DNA of 64,000 nucleotides, from the NCBI RefSeq assembly GCF_028285565.1, contig NZ_JANQOY010000028.1, positions 1 to 64,000 of the forward strand, given 5' to 3'. Of the stretch, positions 8,422 to 18,222 are shown in pieces. Origin of the DNA: Acaryochloris sp. IP29b_bin.148. GTDB lineage: Bacteria > Cyanobacteriota > Cyanobacteriia > Thermosynechococcales > Thermosynechococcaceae. Within the stretch, counting starts at the first letter, position 1. Each line of letters opens with the position of its first letter. Made by a program: the position numbers and the translations under genes. The notes below the pieces were generated by a model. It was not told the DNA's origin and did no database searches. It saw only the letters and a program-made list of their open reading frames with translations.

Positions 8422-9882
8422 ATGCAAGACCATTCACCCTATTCACCTATCAGCCCATCTGCATATCAGAGGACTCATCCTAATATTAGTTATCGTTGGC
8501 TGGGCATTGTCCTAAATGGAATGGTTTGGAGTTGTGTGTTTCTTTACCTGAAGCTATCACCCCCCATCTACAGTAGTCAGGTAGGCGTGATAGTTGTAGG
8601 TGGCGATTCGAAGATCGATGTTGCCCTCCCCGGTGGGGTTAGGGCAGCAACCTCTCCCGCTAGCGGACAATCTAACTCATTTGAAGATCCTAGAACAATC
8701 TACACACATATTGCTACCAATCCCGCAGTATTGGATAAGGCTGCTCAGCAATTGGGAATGGATTCTGCCGAATTTGGTGAACCTGAAATTACGGTGGATG
8801 AAGAGAGCGCCATTCTTTCCTTTGCAATTCAAGGAAAGACACCACTGATATCACAGCGAAAACTATATGCACTTTTCACTGCAATTGATCAACGTCTTCA
8901 AAAGCTTCGAGAATTTACGTTGGCACAACGTGAAGGTGAAAAGCAACTAACACTAAGCGCTGCTCGTCGGAAAGAAGAAAAAGCACGCAGTACGTTATCT
9001 AAGTATCAATCTGCCTCTGCTTACAATTCTGATCAGCAACTTCAAGAGCTATCAACAACCATTGAGCAACTGCGTCGTGTGCGTTCTGAAAACTACGCCA
9101 AAGCTAAAGGCTTAGGTGGCCGCCTTGCTCGCTTAGATCGTGAGGTAGAACTTAACACACAGACTGCTACAGACCGCTATAGGCTTGAAGGGGATCCAGT
9201 TTATCAGAAGTTACTGAGTGAATATGGACGTCTCAAAGCAGAACTAACCCAGATTTCTGCTCTACTATCTCCTCAGCATCCGCAAGTTCAGGATGTACAA
9301 GAGCAATTGAATGCAGCTAGCTCGGCTCTGCAAAGCCAAGGCTCATCTGCTTTGGGTAAACAACTGCAGACGTCTGCACTACTTCAACTAACTCCCCTCA
9401 ACGCTGACCCTCAGACCAGCGTCGTTCGGGGTGAACTATTCAAAGACTCTGTTTCAGGTTTAGCGGATCGAGACGAGTTAATTTTTCAGGATCGGGTTTT
9501 GGCCAAGGAAATTGCTCGTATGGAGGCTCGCTTAAATACCTTGTCAGGGGAAAAACATAAGGTAGATGGACTACGGCGAGATCTACAGGTTGCTGAAACG
9601 CTTCTTGCCTCAACTCTGACAAAACTAGATCGCAGTAGAATCGAAGTCTACGCCATGTATCCACCCATACAAATGGTCACAGAGCCCACACTTCCTGACG
9701 AAGATGCCCCTATATCACCGAATAAGCAAATGGCTTTTCTGACAGGTCTTGCTGGTTCATTCATCGTAACACTGGGTCTCGTCCTAATCTGGTACGAAAA
9801 GCGAGATCCATCACCGTCTTTAGCAAGATTAGAACAGGAAACACTCAAGAATCGAGAAGAGTTGGAGCGCCTTCACTCATAG
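8422..9882 (+). CDS. polysaccharide chain-length determinant (Wzz/GNVR type)
   Basis: The 486-residue protein has a membrane segment near residues 25-45, a long periplasmic region rich in coiled coil (about 150-400), a proline-rich PPIQMVTEPTLPDEDAPISP block before the second membrane segment near 440-460, and a short charged tail. This is the layout of polysaccharide co-polymerases that set chain length with Wzy. There is no C-terminal tyrosine-kinase domain, so it is not a Wzc-type fusion. A 270-bp AT-rich gap precedes it and may carry a promoter. Confidence 0.82.
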   Translation: MQDHSPYSPISPSAYQRTHPNISYRWLGIVLNGMVWSCVFLYLKLSPPIYSSQVGVIVVGGDSKIDVALPGGVRAATSPASGQSNSFEDPRTIYTHIATNPAVLDKAAQQLGMDSAEFGEPEITVDEESAILSFAIQGKTPLISQRKLYALFTAIDQRLQKLREFTLAQREGEKQLTLSAARRKEEKARSTLSKYQSASAYNSDQQLQELSTTIEQLRRVRSENYAKAKGLGGRLARLDREVELNTQTATDRYRLEGDPVYQKLLSEYGRLKAELTQISALLSPQHPQVQDVQEQLNAASSALQSQGSSALGKQLQTSALLQLTPLNADPQTSVVRGELFKDSVSGLADRDELIFQDRVLAKEIARMEARLNTLSGEKHKVDGLRRDLQVAETLLASTLTKLDRSRIEVYAMYPPIQMVTEPTLPDEDAPISPNKQMAFLTGLAGSFIVTLGLVLIWYEKRDPSPSLARLEQETLKNREELERLHS

Positions 9883-9913
9883 GTAGACATGATATTAGAT
9901 CGCCATAGACCGA

Positions 9914-11230
9914 ATGCAGCATCTATTTAAAAAGGCAGGTGGAACCTTTAGTCTCAGAATTGCTTCAATGTTTTTTGCCTTTGTCATGGGCGTTATACAT
10001 GCCCGCTTGATGGGCAGCACTGGCTCTGGGATTTATGATTATTCAACTTCATGGGTATATCTTTTAGCTATCCCTGCGTCGTTGGGATTCAATGGTTTGC
10101 TGGGCCGGGAGATTGCTCTATATCAAACAGAAGCAGAATGGGAAAAACTTGTTGGCCTGAAAAGGTGGGCTAGCCTACTGACATTAATCATCTCTGTCGG
10201 ATTAGCACTCGTAGCTGGAACGATTGCCTGGCATACAATCCAAGATGAAACTTCTCAGTTAACTTGGGCATTTTGGATGGCAATGGTTTCATTGCCCTTC
10301 CTAAGCTTGAGAATGATCTACAGAGCGATGATGCGGGGACTTGACAAGATCGTTGTTGGGTTGATGCCTGAAATGATATGGGCGCCTTTTGTACAACTCA
10401 CTGTTGTGGTCTTTATTGTAGTTGGTATACAAAATGAACTGACAGCTAGCTCGGCTGTGATTGCGTTTAGTCTTTCCACTGGCTTGAGTTTAATAATCAG
10501 TATTCTGACAGCATCTAGATTCCTTCCTGAAAAGGTCAAAGCGGCAAAGCCCAGTTATGAACGCTTAACTTGGCTCAAGTGTGCTGTCCCCTTTATGCTC
10601 CTTGAGAGTCTCAATGAAATTAATAGTCGGGTAGATATCCTAATGATTGGTAATCTTGATAGCGTCAGTGCTGCAGGAATTTATAATCCGGTCAATCGTG
10701 GCTCACTATTAATTACGTTTGTGCTAATGGCGTTTAAGGGACCGTTGTCGCCGACTATTACTACTTTGTTTGCCAAGGGAGAGTTGCAGGAGTTACAACG
10801 TATATTAACAAAAACAGCTCGTGTGGTTGTAGTGTTTTCTGGTTTGGCAACGATCTCTTTTTTGATCTTTGGAAATCAGTATTTAAAAATATATGGTTCC
10901 GAATTTACAAAAGGGCTTGGAGCATTAAATATTCGTTGCCTTGGTTTATTTGTATACGCTGTGGTAGCCGGGCATTCCTCGACAGTTTTAAGTATGACTG
11001 GATATGCTCGATTTACTGCAATCAGCAGTATCTTAGCGACAGGAATGAATATTGTACTAAATATGCTTCTAATCCCAATATATGGCATCAATGGTGCTGC
11101 AATAGCGACAACAACTTCTCTTTTAGTATCTGGTGCAATTAATGCTAATCAGGTGCATAAAACTGTGGGTTTGCGGCCCACAATTTTGAGAGACATAATG
11201 AAACTTAGAGATGTCTTTCATTTTAAATAA
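9914..11230 (+). CDS. Wzx-like lipid-linked oligosaccharide flippase
   Basis: The 438-residue protein is almost entirely hydrophobic, with about twelve membrane segments. It opens with KKAGGTFSLRIASMFFAFVMG, the usual start of polysaccharide-type MATE/MVF-superfamily flippases. A YNPVNRGS-type loop lies between the two halves. Its expected job is to flip undecaprenyl-diphosphate-linked repeat units to the periplasmic face. It follows the chain-length gene by 31 bp and precedes a sulfotransferase by 52 bp, which suggests one transcription unit. Confidence 0.85.
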   Translation: MQHLFKKAGGTFSLRIASMFFAFVMGVIHARLMGSTGSGIYDYSTSWVYLLAIPASLGFNGLLGREIALYQTEAEWEKLVGLKRWASLLTLIISVGLALVAGTIAWHTIQDETSQLTWAFWMAMVSLPFLSLRMIYRAMMRGLDKIVVGLMPEMIWAPFVQLTVVVFIVVGIQNELTASSAVIAFSLSTGLSLIISILTASRFLPEKVKAAKPSYERLTWLKCAVPFMLLESLNEINSRVDILMIGNLDSVSAAGIYNPVNRGSLLITFVLMAFKGPLSPTITTLFAKGELQELQRILTKTARVVVVFSGLATISFLIFGNQYLKIYGSEFTKGLGALNIRCLGLFVYAVVAGHSSTVLSMTGYARFTAISSILATGMNIVLNMLLIPIYGINGAAIATTTSLLVSGAINANQVHKTVGLRPTILRDIMKLRDVFHFK

Positions 11231-11282
11231 AGAAAATAGATGAATACGCTAGAATCAGCTGCTAAAAAATGAGAGTCAAATA

Positions 11283-12263
11283 ATGAAAAAGAATCAATAT
11301 TTAATTATTGGTGGCACAACGAAAGCTGCAACTACCTCTTTATTTCATTACTTGGCTGATCACCCAGAAGTGACAGTAACAAGCATTAAAGAGACCCGTT
11401 TTTTTATTGATCAAGACTATCCATTGATGCCTCCCGTTGACACTGGTTGGTGGGAAGGTGCCGATAAATTCGAAGCATTTTTCCCGAATAATGATCCATG
11501 TTTAAGGGTAGATGTAACACCTGACTATTTATATTCGGCAGGTACACCTTTGCGATTGAAATCGTTGTTACCAAATGTCAAAATTGCTTTTATTTTACGA
11601 GATCCAATAACACGTGTTGTCTCTTGGTATAAGTATGCAAAGCAGATAAATTGTCTACCTAGTTCGATGACGTTTAGAGAATATATTGACAAACAAATGG
11701 CCGGGGGACATTTTGAGCAGGCCAAGCAAGATAGAAGAAACGGATTACATATTCCTTCGCCTGAATATTTTTTAAGTGCGTTAGAACATGGACATTACTC
11801 AAAGTATCTTCAATCTTATATAGATGCTGTTGGACCTGATAATGTGAAGGTTTATTTCTATGAGGAACTTTGTGCTGAACCAATAAAAATTTTGCACGAC
11901 CTTTGTGATTTCGCTGCTATTACATCTAGCTTTTATGATAGCTATGATTTTCAAATTTTCAACCGCAGTATTTCTATAAAGAATGCCCGGTTAAACCATC
12001 TTTATTCAAAATTTCGTTACCATGTTCGACGGTATACTCATAATTTGCCAATTCATCAAGTTTTTCGTCAGATGCGTCTGTGGTTTGATCCAATTTACTA
12101 TCGATTAAATGGTAAAGCTGACGAAAAAGTTGAAATAAACTCCGATCTCCGTGCAAAGTTAGAAGCATATTATGAGTATGAAATTATTGCTTTAGAAAAA
12201 ATATTAGGCCGTTCAGTGCCTTGGTCAATTAAACCTCAAATAAACAAAAGTATGGGCAAATGA
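11283..12263 (+). CDS. sulfotransferase (PAPS-dependent, Sulfotransfer_1 type)
   Basis: The 326-residue cytoplasmic protein starts with IIGGTTKAATTSLFHYL, the 5'-phosphosulfate-binding loop, with Lys14 at the expected place. The 3'-phosphate-binding motif is FILRDPITRVVSWY, with Arg106 and Ser114. A KETRFF block follows the first loop, as in heparan-sulfate-type enzymes. It should transfer sulfate from PAPS to a sugar hydroxyl or amine. Its position between flippase and polymerase genes points to sulfation of the exported polysaccharide. Codon use is clearly AT-rich. Confidence 0.85.
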   Translation: MKKNQYLIIGGTTKAATTSLFHYLADHPEVTVTSIKETRFFIDQDYPLMPPVDTGWWEGADKFEAFFPNNDPCLRVDVTPDYLYSAGTPLRLKSLLPNVKIAFILRDPITRVVSWYKYAKQINCLPSSMTFREYIDKQMAGGHFEQAKQDRRNGLHIPSPEYFLSALEHGHYSKYLQSYIDAVGPDNVKVYFYEELCAEPIKILHDLCDFAAITSSFYDSYDFQIFNRSISIKNARLNHLYSKFRYHVRRYTHNLPIHQVFRQMRLWFDPIYYRLNGKADEKVEINSDLRAKLEAYYEYEIIALEKILGRSVPWSIKPQINKSMGK

Positions 12264-12307
12264 AAACATAGCTCATCTTTATGCATATATCTATTTTAAA
12301 TGACTAA

Positions 12308-13798
12308 ATGCTAATTCCTAAACCTAGCCAAGTTTGCCGTAATATCACTAATTTCTATGTTGCCGCTGTTCAAAAGGAAGAAATTCCTTTTCTGATAGTA
12401 TTTGTGATCGCAATGTACACTCCATTTGAGCTATTTGCCTTGAAATGGTTACCTAGTGCCATTTCAGGCCCTTTGCGGTTTCTTCCAGAAGTTATCCTTT
12501 ATGGACTAACTGCAAAAGTACTAGGTAAACGTTTATTCCAAAACCATCATCTACAAGCCACACCAATAGATATCTTGCTACCATTTTTTTTCTTGTCAAC
12601 TTTTATCTCAATTGCTATTAATGGTAGTGATTTAATACCTTCTATTGATAATTTACGTTCTTTATGGAGATATTTATCAGTTTACTATATAGTTGTGAAT
12701 ATCAATATCTCTTTGGAGCAACTAAATTTGATGCTTAAGGGCATCAAATTTGTGGGATTGCTTCAAGCTGTCCTAGCTTTTTTTCAATACTTACTACCGG
12801 TAGGGTTTCAGCAATTTTTTGCACCTGGTGACTTCCAAGTCGGCGACTATGAGAGAGTGTCACAGGCAGAGGCAGGGAAAGTTAAATCTGGTGCAGTATT
12901 TGGCATGTTTACTAATCCCTCAGTATTGGCTGCTTTTTTATTATTTGTTATTGCGATCACAACCAGCCATATTTATATTGCCTCTCCAGGCTGGACAAAC
13001 ATAGTAAAGCTTAGAGAATACTCTAGTTGGGCCTTACTTGTTTTTGGTGTCTTTGCATCTAAAAAAAGAGCCCCTCTAGTTATGGTTTTCTTAATTCCTT
13101 TAATATTTTTGTTCTTCCACAATAGAATTCGGAGATTACTCAAGATAGGGTGGTTATATGCTGCAATTCTATTTCTAGTTGTTTTAGGTGTCCTCTTACT
13201 GGGTACTTCAGTAGATACCTCTTTTACATCACAAGATGAAGCTAAAGGCTCCATCAATCTTGCGTCTTATCTCTTTCAGATTTTTTCGCCAGAGTACTAT
13301 GAACACTCAGCAGAAAGCTCGCGAGGTTGGGTCATCCAAACAACAATATCTACGTTGCTAAAATCTGGAAGTTGGTTTGGTTTTGGACCAGATTTAGAAA
13401 ATATGAGAAATATTATGTTCGACCTGCTAACTAGTGCTTCAGATCGGTCAAAAATATTCGATCTTCAACCTTTAGAAGATGTTTATTGGTTAGCTATGCT
13501 TGCTTATTTTGGGCCAATTGGATTGGGAATTTATAGTCTTATCCTTTGGCGATTGTTTCGGATTGGAAGATGGCTAACATTATCTTCACCTCTAGAAAAT
13601 TACCGACTTTTAGGATCCTTATTCTGTACGCTCATTGTTGTTACTATACTTTATAATTTTGTCTCTCGGACACTTGAGTTTAGACCCTATAGCTTTTATT
13701 TTTGGCTTACTTCTGGACTTGTAGTTAATGTTTATAATCGTCACGGAAATGGTCAATCATTGAACTCTTTTGACTGTCCCATGCTTACTCGCGAGTAA
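12308..13798 (+). CDS. O-antigen ligase/polymerase-like membrane protein (Wzy type)
   Basis: The 496-residue protein has around ten to twelve membrane segments and one large periplasmic loop between about residues 310 and 395. The loop contains SSRGWVIQTT and FGFGPDLEN, the arrangement seen in the O-antigen ligase/Wzy family (RGW and GxGP-like motifs). With the flippase and chain-length protein it completes a Wzx/Wzy export set. Whether it polymerises or ligates cannot be told from sequence, but polymerase fits the neighbours better. Confidence 0.8.
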   Translation: MLIPKPSQVCRNITNFYVAAVQKEEIPFLIVFVIAMYTPFELFALKWLPSAISGPLRFLPEVILYGLTAKVLGKRLFQNHHLQATPIDILLPFFFLSTFISIAINGSDLIPSIDNLRSLWRYLSVYYIVVNINISLEQLNLMLKGIKFVGLLQAVLAFFQYLLPVGFQQFFAPGDFQVGDYERVSQAEAGKVKSGAVFGMFTNPSVLAAFLLFVIAITTSHIYIASPGWTNIVKLREYSSWALLVFGVFASKKRAPLVMVFLIPLIFLFFHNRIRRLLKIGWLYAAILFLVVLGVLLLGTSVDTSFTSQDEAKGSINLASYLFQIFSPEYYEHSAESSRGWVIQTTISTLLKSGSWFGFGPDLENMRNIMFDLLTSASDRSKIFDLQPLEDVYWLAMLAYFGPIGLGIYSLILWRLFRIGRWLTLSSPLENYRLLGSLFCTLIVVTILYNFVSRTLEFRPYSFYFWLTSGLVVNVYNRHGNGQSLNSFDCPMLTRE

Positions 13799-13877
13799 CA
13801 TTTTATGGGAATATGAAAAATCAAACAACAGAAGATTCAGTTCTTTGTCTTTGATTTAGACTAGATCGAGATAATAT

Positions 13878-15452
13878 ATGCGTCTAAAACATAAAAAAAA
13901 CAAATATTTATTGATGCTTGTAGTAGCTTGCACTGCAGGTGCGATCGGTTTTCGTTATTCAGAAAAGCTTCTTTCTGGATCTTCAAAAGCTCAAATTTCG
14001 AATCAATTTATTACAGCTTCATTGTCCTCAGAAAAACGATCTATCCCTCCAGGATTGATGTGTTTTAATGTGAATGCGATTCGGGTTAAACAATGGGACA
14101 GTGTGCAATTTACTGATGCAACTAAATCTCTTTCTCCCAGTGTTCTACGTCTGCCTGGAGGTCAAGGCGCTAACTATTGGGATTGGCAACGTGGAGGACT
14201 CAGTCAGAGCTTTCAAGGTTTACCAGATGGTGTTCCGTTTTTTTTGAAAGGTGCTAGAGATCGTAGATATACCGCTGGAAGCTTGGAAAATTTTTATACT
14301 TTTTCTAAGGCAACCGATACTACACCTCTGTTTGTTTTGAATATGCTGAGTTCTACCCTAGAATCTCAAGTGAGTATGCTAAAACAAGCGGAATCCCTTG
14401 GTCTACCTATTGAAAAAATTGAACTCGGTAATGAATTCTACTTTGGAACAAGAAACAATCGAGCTGTATTTCCATCACCTGTAGATTACGCGAAGACATC
14501 CATCCAGTGGATTGCAAAGATCAAATCAGAATTTCCCAAAGCAAGAATTAGTGTGATGGGAGTCTCAGATAGTGGTCGGATTCGCCATCGACTTGAAAAA
14601 CGGCGCTTGAATTGGAACCGAATGGTATTTCCAATTGTATTAGATAACGCTGATGCAGTCACTTTGCACGTTTACCCGGATCACGGGCTTACCCCAGCCA
14701 GAACATCTGCTTCATATGACTATCCTTTTTTTGATGAACAAGACACGCCAACTATCTTGGGTGAACCTTTTAGGCATTGGAACATTATTAAGAAGACTGA
14801 TGGTTTTAGTACTTTGCCAAGTGACAAAAAAATTTGGATAACAGAGTACAACATGCATGAAAGACTGCGACAACGCAAGGTTCGTCAAACGCGTGTTACA
14901 GGAAGCTGGGCGCATGGATTGTTCAACCTAGTTCTGGGGCTGCTATTTTTAGAAGACCCGCGTGTGGAAAAAATTTGTAACCATATGCTGGTCGGCAACT
15001 CACAATTCTCGGCTATTTATGATGGGAATAAGAGCTTTTTTAACCCTTCTAAACCATCAATTCCAACAATACCCTTTGACTTATCAGCAACGGGCGTTGC
15101 CTTACAACCATGGGGAGAAATTTTGAAGAAATCTAATGAAGCTAGGCAGGTGAAATTTACCAATGTTCCTATGCTCATAGGTAAGCAACAATTTCAATAT
15201 CCAGCTTTATACGGTTGGTCTTTTGCTAATCAACAAAAGAAACAAGAGGCTGTCGTCGTAAATTTATCGAAACAACCTTTGGAAGTTGATTTAAGCTCAA
15301 TTTTTCCTTCAGGTATTACCTATAAGCAAATTGAAGGACATCCGCGAACATTAGTGACTAAAACCACTTCACTCCAGGAGGTAGAGGGGTATGCGTCTCA
15401 ATTACTTTCTTTCCCTCCCTACTCTGTTTCACATTTGAAGTCTAGAGAGTAA
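13878..15452 (+). CDS. membrane-anchored glycoside-hydrolase-like protein
   Basis: The 524-residue protein has a basic N-terminus and one hydrophobic segment (about residues 9-26), so it is probably anchored or secreted. The body looks like a (beta/alpha)8 barrel of clan GH-A: ELGNEF places a candidate acid/base Glu at 186, and WITEYN places a candidate nucleophile Glu at 323. RLPGGQGANYWDW near residue 91 and a C-terminal beta-rich region resemble arabinofuranosidase-type families. The exact family is uncertain. In this locus it may trim or release the exopolysaccharide outside the cytoplasm. Confidence 0.65.
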   Translation: MRLKHKKNKYLLMLVVACTAGAIGFRYSEKLLSGSSKAQISNQFITASLSSEKRSIPPGLMCFNVNAIRVKQWDSVQFTDATKSLSPSVLRLPGGQGANYWDWQRGGLSQSFQGLPDGVPFFLKGARDRRYTAGSLENFYTFSKATDTTPLFVLNMLSSTLESQVSMLKQAESLGLPIEKIELGNEFYFGTRNNRAVFPSPVDYAKTSIQWIAKIKSEFPKARISVMGVSDSGRIRHRLEKRRLNWNRMVFPIVLDNADAVTLHVYPDHGLTPARTSASYDYPFFDEQDTPTILGEPFRHWNIIKKTDGFSTLPSDKKIWITEYNMHERLRQRKVRQTRVTGSWAHGLFNLVLGLLFLEDPRVEKICNHMLVGNSQFSAIYDGNKSFFNPSKPSIPTIPFDLSATGVALQPWGEILKKSNEARQVKFTNVPMLIGKQQFQYPALYGWSFANQQKKQEAVVVNLSKQPLEVDLSSIFPSGITYKQIEGHPRTLVTKTTSLQEVEGYASQLLSFPPYSVSHLKSRE

Positions 15453-15704
15453 ATACTCAGCGGCCTAAATTCTGTGAAGCTGTTACAGGTTCCTTAAATT
15501 ACACTTTCATTATTGAGTTATGTGATTTTTCTGGCAATCACTATCTATTAAAAAGTTTCTGCTAGATTGCAAAACTCTGACTTACATTAGTTTTTAATCT
15601 TAATAGTAGAAATAGTTTATCTAGCACTAAAATATTTTTATTCCTTCTTTATTGAGATTTGTTTTAGATGGCTAGTACTAACATTGTTGTTTATATCATC
15701 AGAT
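15453..15704. other. AT-rich gap within the polysaccharide locus
   Basis: A 250-bp gap separates the hydrolase-like gene from the second sulfotransferase. No gene is visible. Very AT-rich sequence near 15590-15660 may hold an internal promoter. Confidence 0.35.
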
Positions 15705-16703
15705 ATGGTTGCTCAGCTTGATTCACTTTACCTCCGTACTAGTCCTCGAAGAGCATTGATACGGCTTTTAAGTTATACCTTTTTTGAAGGTCGTCCTCTT
15801 ACTACAAAAGGTCGATGGATTAATCCATTGGTATTTGCATTTTTCGACTTTCAGAAACATCTTCCAAAATTGAAAACAGTCAAGAAGCCAATCTTTATTA
15901 TTGGAACTGGCCGGAGTGGGACGACAATTTTAGGTACGCTTCTCTCTATGCACAAAGAGGTGGGGTTTTTAAATGAACCCAAAGCGCTTTGGCACTCTAT
16001 CTATGAACAAGAGGATTTAGCAGGAAGCTACAGTCGTGGTAAAGCTGAATATCGCCTAACTGAAAATAGTGCTACTGAAGAAGTTAAATTAGCTGCTCAA
16101 AAGCTTTTTGGTGCATATTTAACTATTTCTGGTTCAAAAAGGGTTGTTGATAAATATCCAGAGCTAGTTTTCCGCATACCATTTGTGCGAGCACTATTCC
16201 CAGATGCAAAGTTTATCTTCTTAATTCGCAATGGCTGGGATACTTGCCAGTCTATTGAAGGATGGTCGAATCGGCTGGGGATTGAAGTAGATGCGGAAGT
16301 ACATGACTGGTGGGGAGTTGATCAGCGCAAGTGGAAGTTGCTGTGGGAGCAAATTATCCGTATCGATGATGATTACCGAAACCTCCATTTAGAGCGAGAG
16401 CAATTAGAGAACCCATTGGATATGGCCACTTTAGAATGGATTGTAACAATGCGGGAAGGCTTACATTATATGACTCAGATTCCCCATGGTATTCATCTGT
16501 TGCGCTATGAGGACTTAGTCTCTCAGCCGCAACACACTTTAAAACATCTTTTGGAGTTTTGTGAATTATCGCCAGATTCAAGATTCCTTGAGTTTGCGCT
16601 GAAAAAATTATCTCCAGTGCCCGCTAGAGCTACTTATACAATGCATCCATCGCTGCAACCTTATTTTCATGAAACCATGAATGCATTAGGGTATACACCA
16701 TAA
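15705..16703 (+). CDS. sulfotransferase (second, Sulfotransfer_3-like)
   Basis: From the ATG at 15705 the protein has 332 residues. The PAPS loop IIGTGRSGTT is at about 65-74 and the 3'-phosphate motif LIRNGWDTCQS places Arg175 and Ser183. It is distinct from the sulfotransferase at 11283: it has Arg-Ser in the loop, a 60-residue N-terminal extension and NEPKALWH after the loop. An in-frame TTG at 15684 is possible but less likely. Two unlike sulfotransferases in one locus suggest sulfation at two positions or on two sugars. Confidence 0.83.
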   Translation: MVAQLDSLYLRTSPRRALIRLLSYTFFEGRPLTTKGRWINPLVFAFFDFQKHLPKLKTVKKPIFIIGTGRSGTTILGTLLSMHKEVGFLNEPKALWHSIYEQEDLAGSYSRGKAEYRLTENSATEEVKLAAQKLFGAYLTISGSKRVVDKYPELVFRIPFVRALFPDAKFIFLIRNGWDTCQSIEGWSNRLGIEVDAEVHDWWGVDQRKWKLLWEQIIRIDDDYRNLHLEREQLENPLDMATLEWIVTMREGLHYMTQIPHGIHLLRYEDLVSQPQHTLKHLLEFCELSPDSRFLEFALKKLSPVPARATYTMHPSLQPYFHETMNALGYTP

Positions 16704-16787
16704 GATGCTAGTGGTATTACCTACATATTTGAACCTAGCGGATAGTGCTTTGAACACGAATAATGTAAAGCTGACAATCATCGAATA

Positions 16788-18026
16788 ATGTCTAGACTTC
16801 TGTCACTAAATACCTATCACTATCGAAGAGGTGGGTCTGATGTTGTGTTTTTCGAGCATGCCCATATGTTCGAAGAGCGTGGGTGGTCAACCGCAATGTT
16901 TACGATGCATCATCCTCGTAATATTGATTCACCCTGGTCACAATATTTTTGCGAAGAATTAGAATTTGGCCATCAATATGGACTCAAGGACACCCTGCTA
17001 CGAGCAGGTCGTGTTATTTATTCTTTAGATGCTAAGCAGCAAATAGAACGCCTAATAGCTGACTTTAAACCTGATGTTGCCCATGCCCACTGCATTTATC
17101 ATCATCTTTCCCCTTCTGTATTGGTGGCTCTCAAGGAGCATCATGTGCCAACGGTGATGACAGCACATGATCTCAAGTTGGCCTGTCCGGCCTACAAAAT
17201 GCTCAACCGTCAAGGGATCTGTGAGAAGTGCAAGTCTGGCAATCTCTTGCATCTTCCACTCAACCGTTGTATTCGCGATTCCTTAGGCGCAAGCATGTTA
17301 GTGATGTTGGAATCTGCCATTCATAAGTCGTTGGGCTTATACAAACGCTACTTAGATCAGGTAATCACACCTAGCAAGTTTTTCCGATCAAAGCTGATCG
17401 AATGGGGTTGGTCTTCAACACAACTGGCGTATGTTCCTAATTTTATTGACTGTCGTGACTATACGCTGTCTCCAGATTTTAGAAATCACGTTCTCTACTT
17501 TGGACGGCTAGCACCCGAAAAAGGTGTTGATACGTTAATTCGAGCAGCTCATCGTACGGGCATTGAACTGGAGATTGTGGGAACAGGACCAGAGGAAGTG
17601 GCTCTTAAAGCAATGCCCGAGTCACAGTCCCCTCTTATCAAGTTTTTGGGCCGGTTAGAAGGGGATGCTTTAAAAGCTGCGATTCACCGTGCCCGTGCAG
17701 TTGTTTTGCCGTCTCGGTGGTATGAGAATGCGCCGATGAGCATATTGGAAGCTTATGCCAGTGGTCGAATTGTTATTGGTGCCAACATTGGCGGTATTCC
17801 AGAATTGATTTGTATCAATGAGACAGGATACTTGTTCGATGTTGATGATATTGAAGGATTGGCTACAGTGCTAGAGAAGGTTTGTGCTATGGAGGATCGA
17901 ACTCTATTGGCTATGGGCAAACAGGCACGGCAATGGGTTTCTGAGAACTTTAATCGAGATCAGTATGCTCGTGAAATGATAAAACTTTATGCATCATTAG
18001 GGGTCCGAGGGGTAAATCAGATCTAA
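16788..18026 (+). CDS. glycosyltransferase family 4 (GT-B)
   Basis: The 412-residue protein begins RLLSLNTYHYRRGGSDVVF; the glycine-rich RRGGSD turn is typical of GT4 enzymes. The C-terminal half has YFGRLAPEKGVDTLIRAA and WYENAPMSILEAYASG, the latter carrying the donor-phosphate-binding Glu region. A CPAYKMLNRQGICEKCKSG block in the middle contains three cysteines and is seen in a subset of capsule GT4 proteins. It is the last plus-strand gene of the polysaccharide locus, 84 bp after the sulfotransferase. Confidence 0.85.
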   Translation: MSRLLSLNTYHYRRGGSDVVFFEHAHMFEERGWSTAMFTMHHPRNIDSPWSQYFCEELEFGHQYGLKDTLLRAGRVIYSLDAKQQIERLIADFKPDVAHAHCIYHHLSPSVLVALKEHHVPTVMTAHDLKLACPAYKMLNRQGICEKCKSGNLLHLPLNRCIRDSLGASMLVMLESAIHKSLGLYKRYLDQVITPSKFFRSKLIEWGWSSTQLAYVPNFIDCRDYTLSPDFRNHVLYFGRLAPEKGVDTLIRAAHRTGIELEIVGTGPEEVALKAMPESQSPLIKFLGRLEGDALKAAIHRARAVVLPSRWYENAPMSILEAYASGRIVIGANIGGIPELICINETGYLFDVDDIEGLATVLEKVCAMEDRTLLAMGKQARQWVSENFNRDQYAREMIKLYASLGVRGVNQI

Positions 18027-18222
18027 ATTTACCTAAATTTTAGAAGGCTAATCAGTAGGACTGTTTCAAGTTGTCGAGAGTAAAACTGAATCCAATATTC
18101 TGGTATATCTAGCATTTTTGCTTCTCACGGACTTCCAATTCCTTCGAATTGCCTCTAGCGAACTTAAAACAGCCCTATGCTGAACAGATCCCCAAGAAAA
18201 TTTAGAGCTGTCTTAGAGATTG

